A model generated the notes under the pieces. It was not told the DNA's origin and did not search any database. It saw only the letters and a program-made list of their open reading frames with translations. Made by a program: the position numbers and the translations under genes. A stretch of DNA of 5,776 nucleotides from NCBI GenBank assembly GCA_030649445.1, contig JAUSKR010000012.1, positions 1-5,776 of the forward strand. The letters run 5' to 3'. Below are positions 5,527 through 5,776 of the stretch, piece by piece (positions within the stretch are counted from its first letter, which is position 1; every line of letters begins with the position of its first letter). The stretch is from a bacterium (lineage in GTDB: Bacteria; Patescibacteriota; UBA1384; XYA2-FULL-43-10; 1-14-0-10-43-13).

Positions 5527-5776
5527 ATGAGCTACTGCGATCTGAAAAGTTATCAAAACTCTGTCATCATCTGTGATTTTACTGTCGAGTTTGCCGAAAA
5601 GTATATCCGGCATTATTCGCGGACACGGGACCAGATGGAGCAAGCGGCCAGAAGCTGCAAACAAAACATCGTCGAAGGTAGCCAAGCTAGCCGAACATCG
5701 AAGAAAAGTGAGTTAAAGTTGCTTGGAGTTGCTCGGGCATCTTTGCAAGAATTGCTCGAAGACTACGAAGACTATC
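5527..5776 (+). CDS. Four-helix-bundle protein (S23 / 23S rRNA intervening-sequence type), 5' part
   Basis: The frame is open from the ATG at 5527 to the window edge, giving 83 complete codons. The protein begins MSYCDLKSYQNSVIICDFTVEFAEKYI and contains SRTRDQMEQAARSCKQNIVEGSQAS (about 31-55) and TSKKSELKLLGVARASLQELLEDYEDY. This matches the S23 four-helix-bundle family, in particular the subgroup with the QAARSxKQNIVEG and SELKLLGVARASLEELLEDYEDF signatures (TIGR04258 as I recall). Such proteins were first named from open frames in 23S rRNA intervening sequences, but free-standing copies are common in CPR and other bacteria. Their molecular role is not established, and no rRNA sequence is present here. 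A weak AGGA (5519-5522) precedes the start. The C-terminal helix or helices lie beyond the window. Confidence 0.9.
   Translation, partial: MSYCDLKSYQNSVIICDFTVEFAEKYIRHYSRTRDQMEQAARSCKQNIVEGSQASRTSKKSELKLLGVARASLQELLEDYEDY

Noticed and set aside
1..5776. Alternative genetic code with UGA read as glycine, as in some CPR lineages
   Set aside because: The 2804-3436 gene ends in TGA exactly where the next gene starts with a 4-base overlap, and no gene contains an in-frame TGA at a conserved glycine.
5527..5776. 23S rRNA intervening sequence
   Set aside because: The encoded protein belongs to the family named after such sequences, but the flanking DNA is nfo and its repeat, with no rRNA sequence visible.

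Overview
This window reads as a compact, operon-like stretch of a bacterial chromosome, most probably from a member of the Candidate Phyla Radiation (Patescibacteria). That placement is an inference. It rests on the divergent MurJ, on the small 121-residue protein and the four-helix-bundle protein of types I associate with CPR genomes, and on the palindromic repeats, one of which translates as VILSEAKNLR. All genes are on the + strand. Stops are TAG (four), TGA (one) and TAA (one), with no in-frame TGA inside genes, so the ordinary bacterial code fits and the UGA=Gly code of Gracilibacteria/Absconditabacteria does not.

Layout. 1-1131 is the 3' part of ftsH (membrane AAA+ zinc protease), cut by the window edge. 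It is followed after one base by murJ (1133-2686, lipid II flippase family). A 117-base gap holds an inverted pair of hairpins (repeat A). Next come three tightly coupled genes: a single-pass membrane protein of unknown function (2804-3436), a calcineurin-like metallophosphoesterase (3433-4230) and a small conserved-looking hypothetical protein (4230-4595). A 52-base gap with a hairpin leads to nfo (4648-5475, endonuclease IV). A 51-base gap made almost entirely of a 9-base-periodic palindrome leads to the start of an S23-type four-helix-bundle protein (5527 to the right edge).

The genes are mostly housekeeping: membrane protein quality control, peptidoglycan precursor export and base-excision repair. 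I see no defence system, mobile-element transposase, CRISPR array or RNA gene. Close spacing (1-base gap, 4-base overlap, 1-base overlap) suggests co-transcription of several neighbours, but no promoter or U-tract terminator could be supported.

The most interesting content is the repeats. Five or six palindromic elements lie within 2.8 kb. Two of them (B and C), and perhaps a third short one, sit in frame inside the metallophosphoesterase gene and are translated as extra peptide between its catalytic motifs, as Rickettsia palindromic elements do. Repeats A and B are unrelated in sequence but built alike: two hairpins in inverted orientation whose stems differ by exactly two compensated base pairs.
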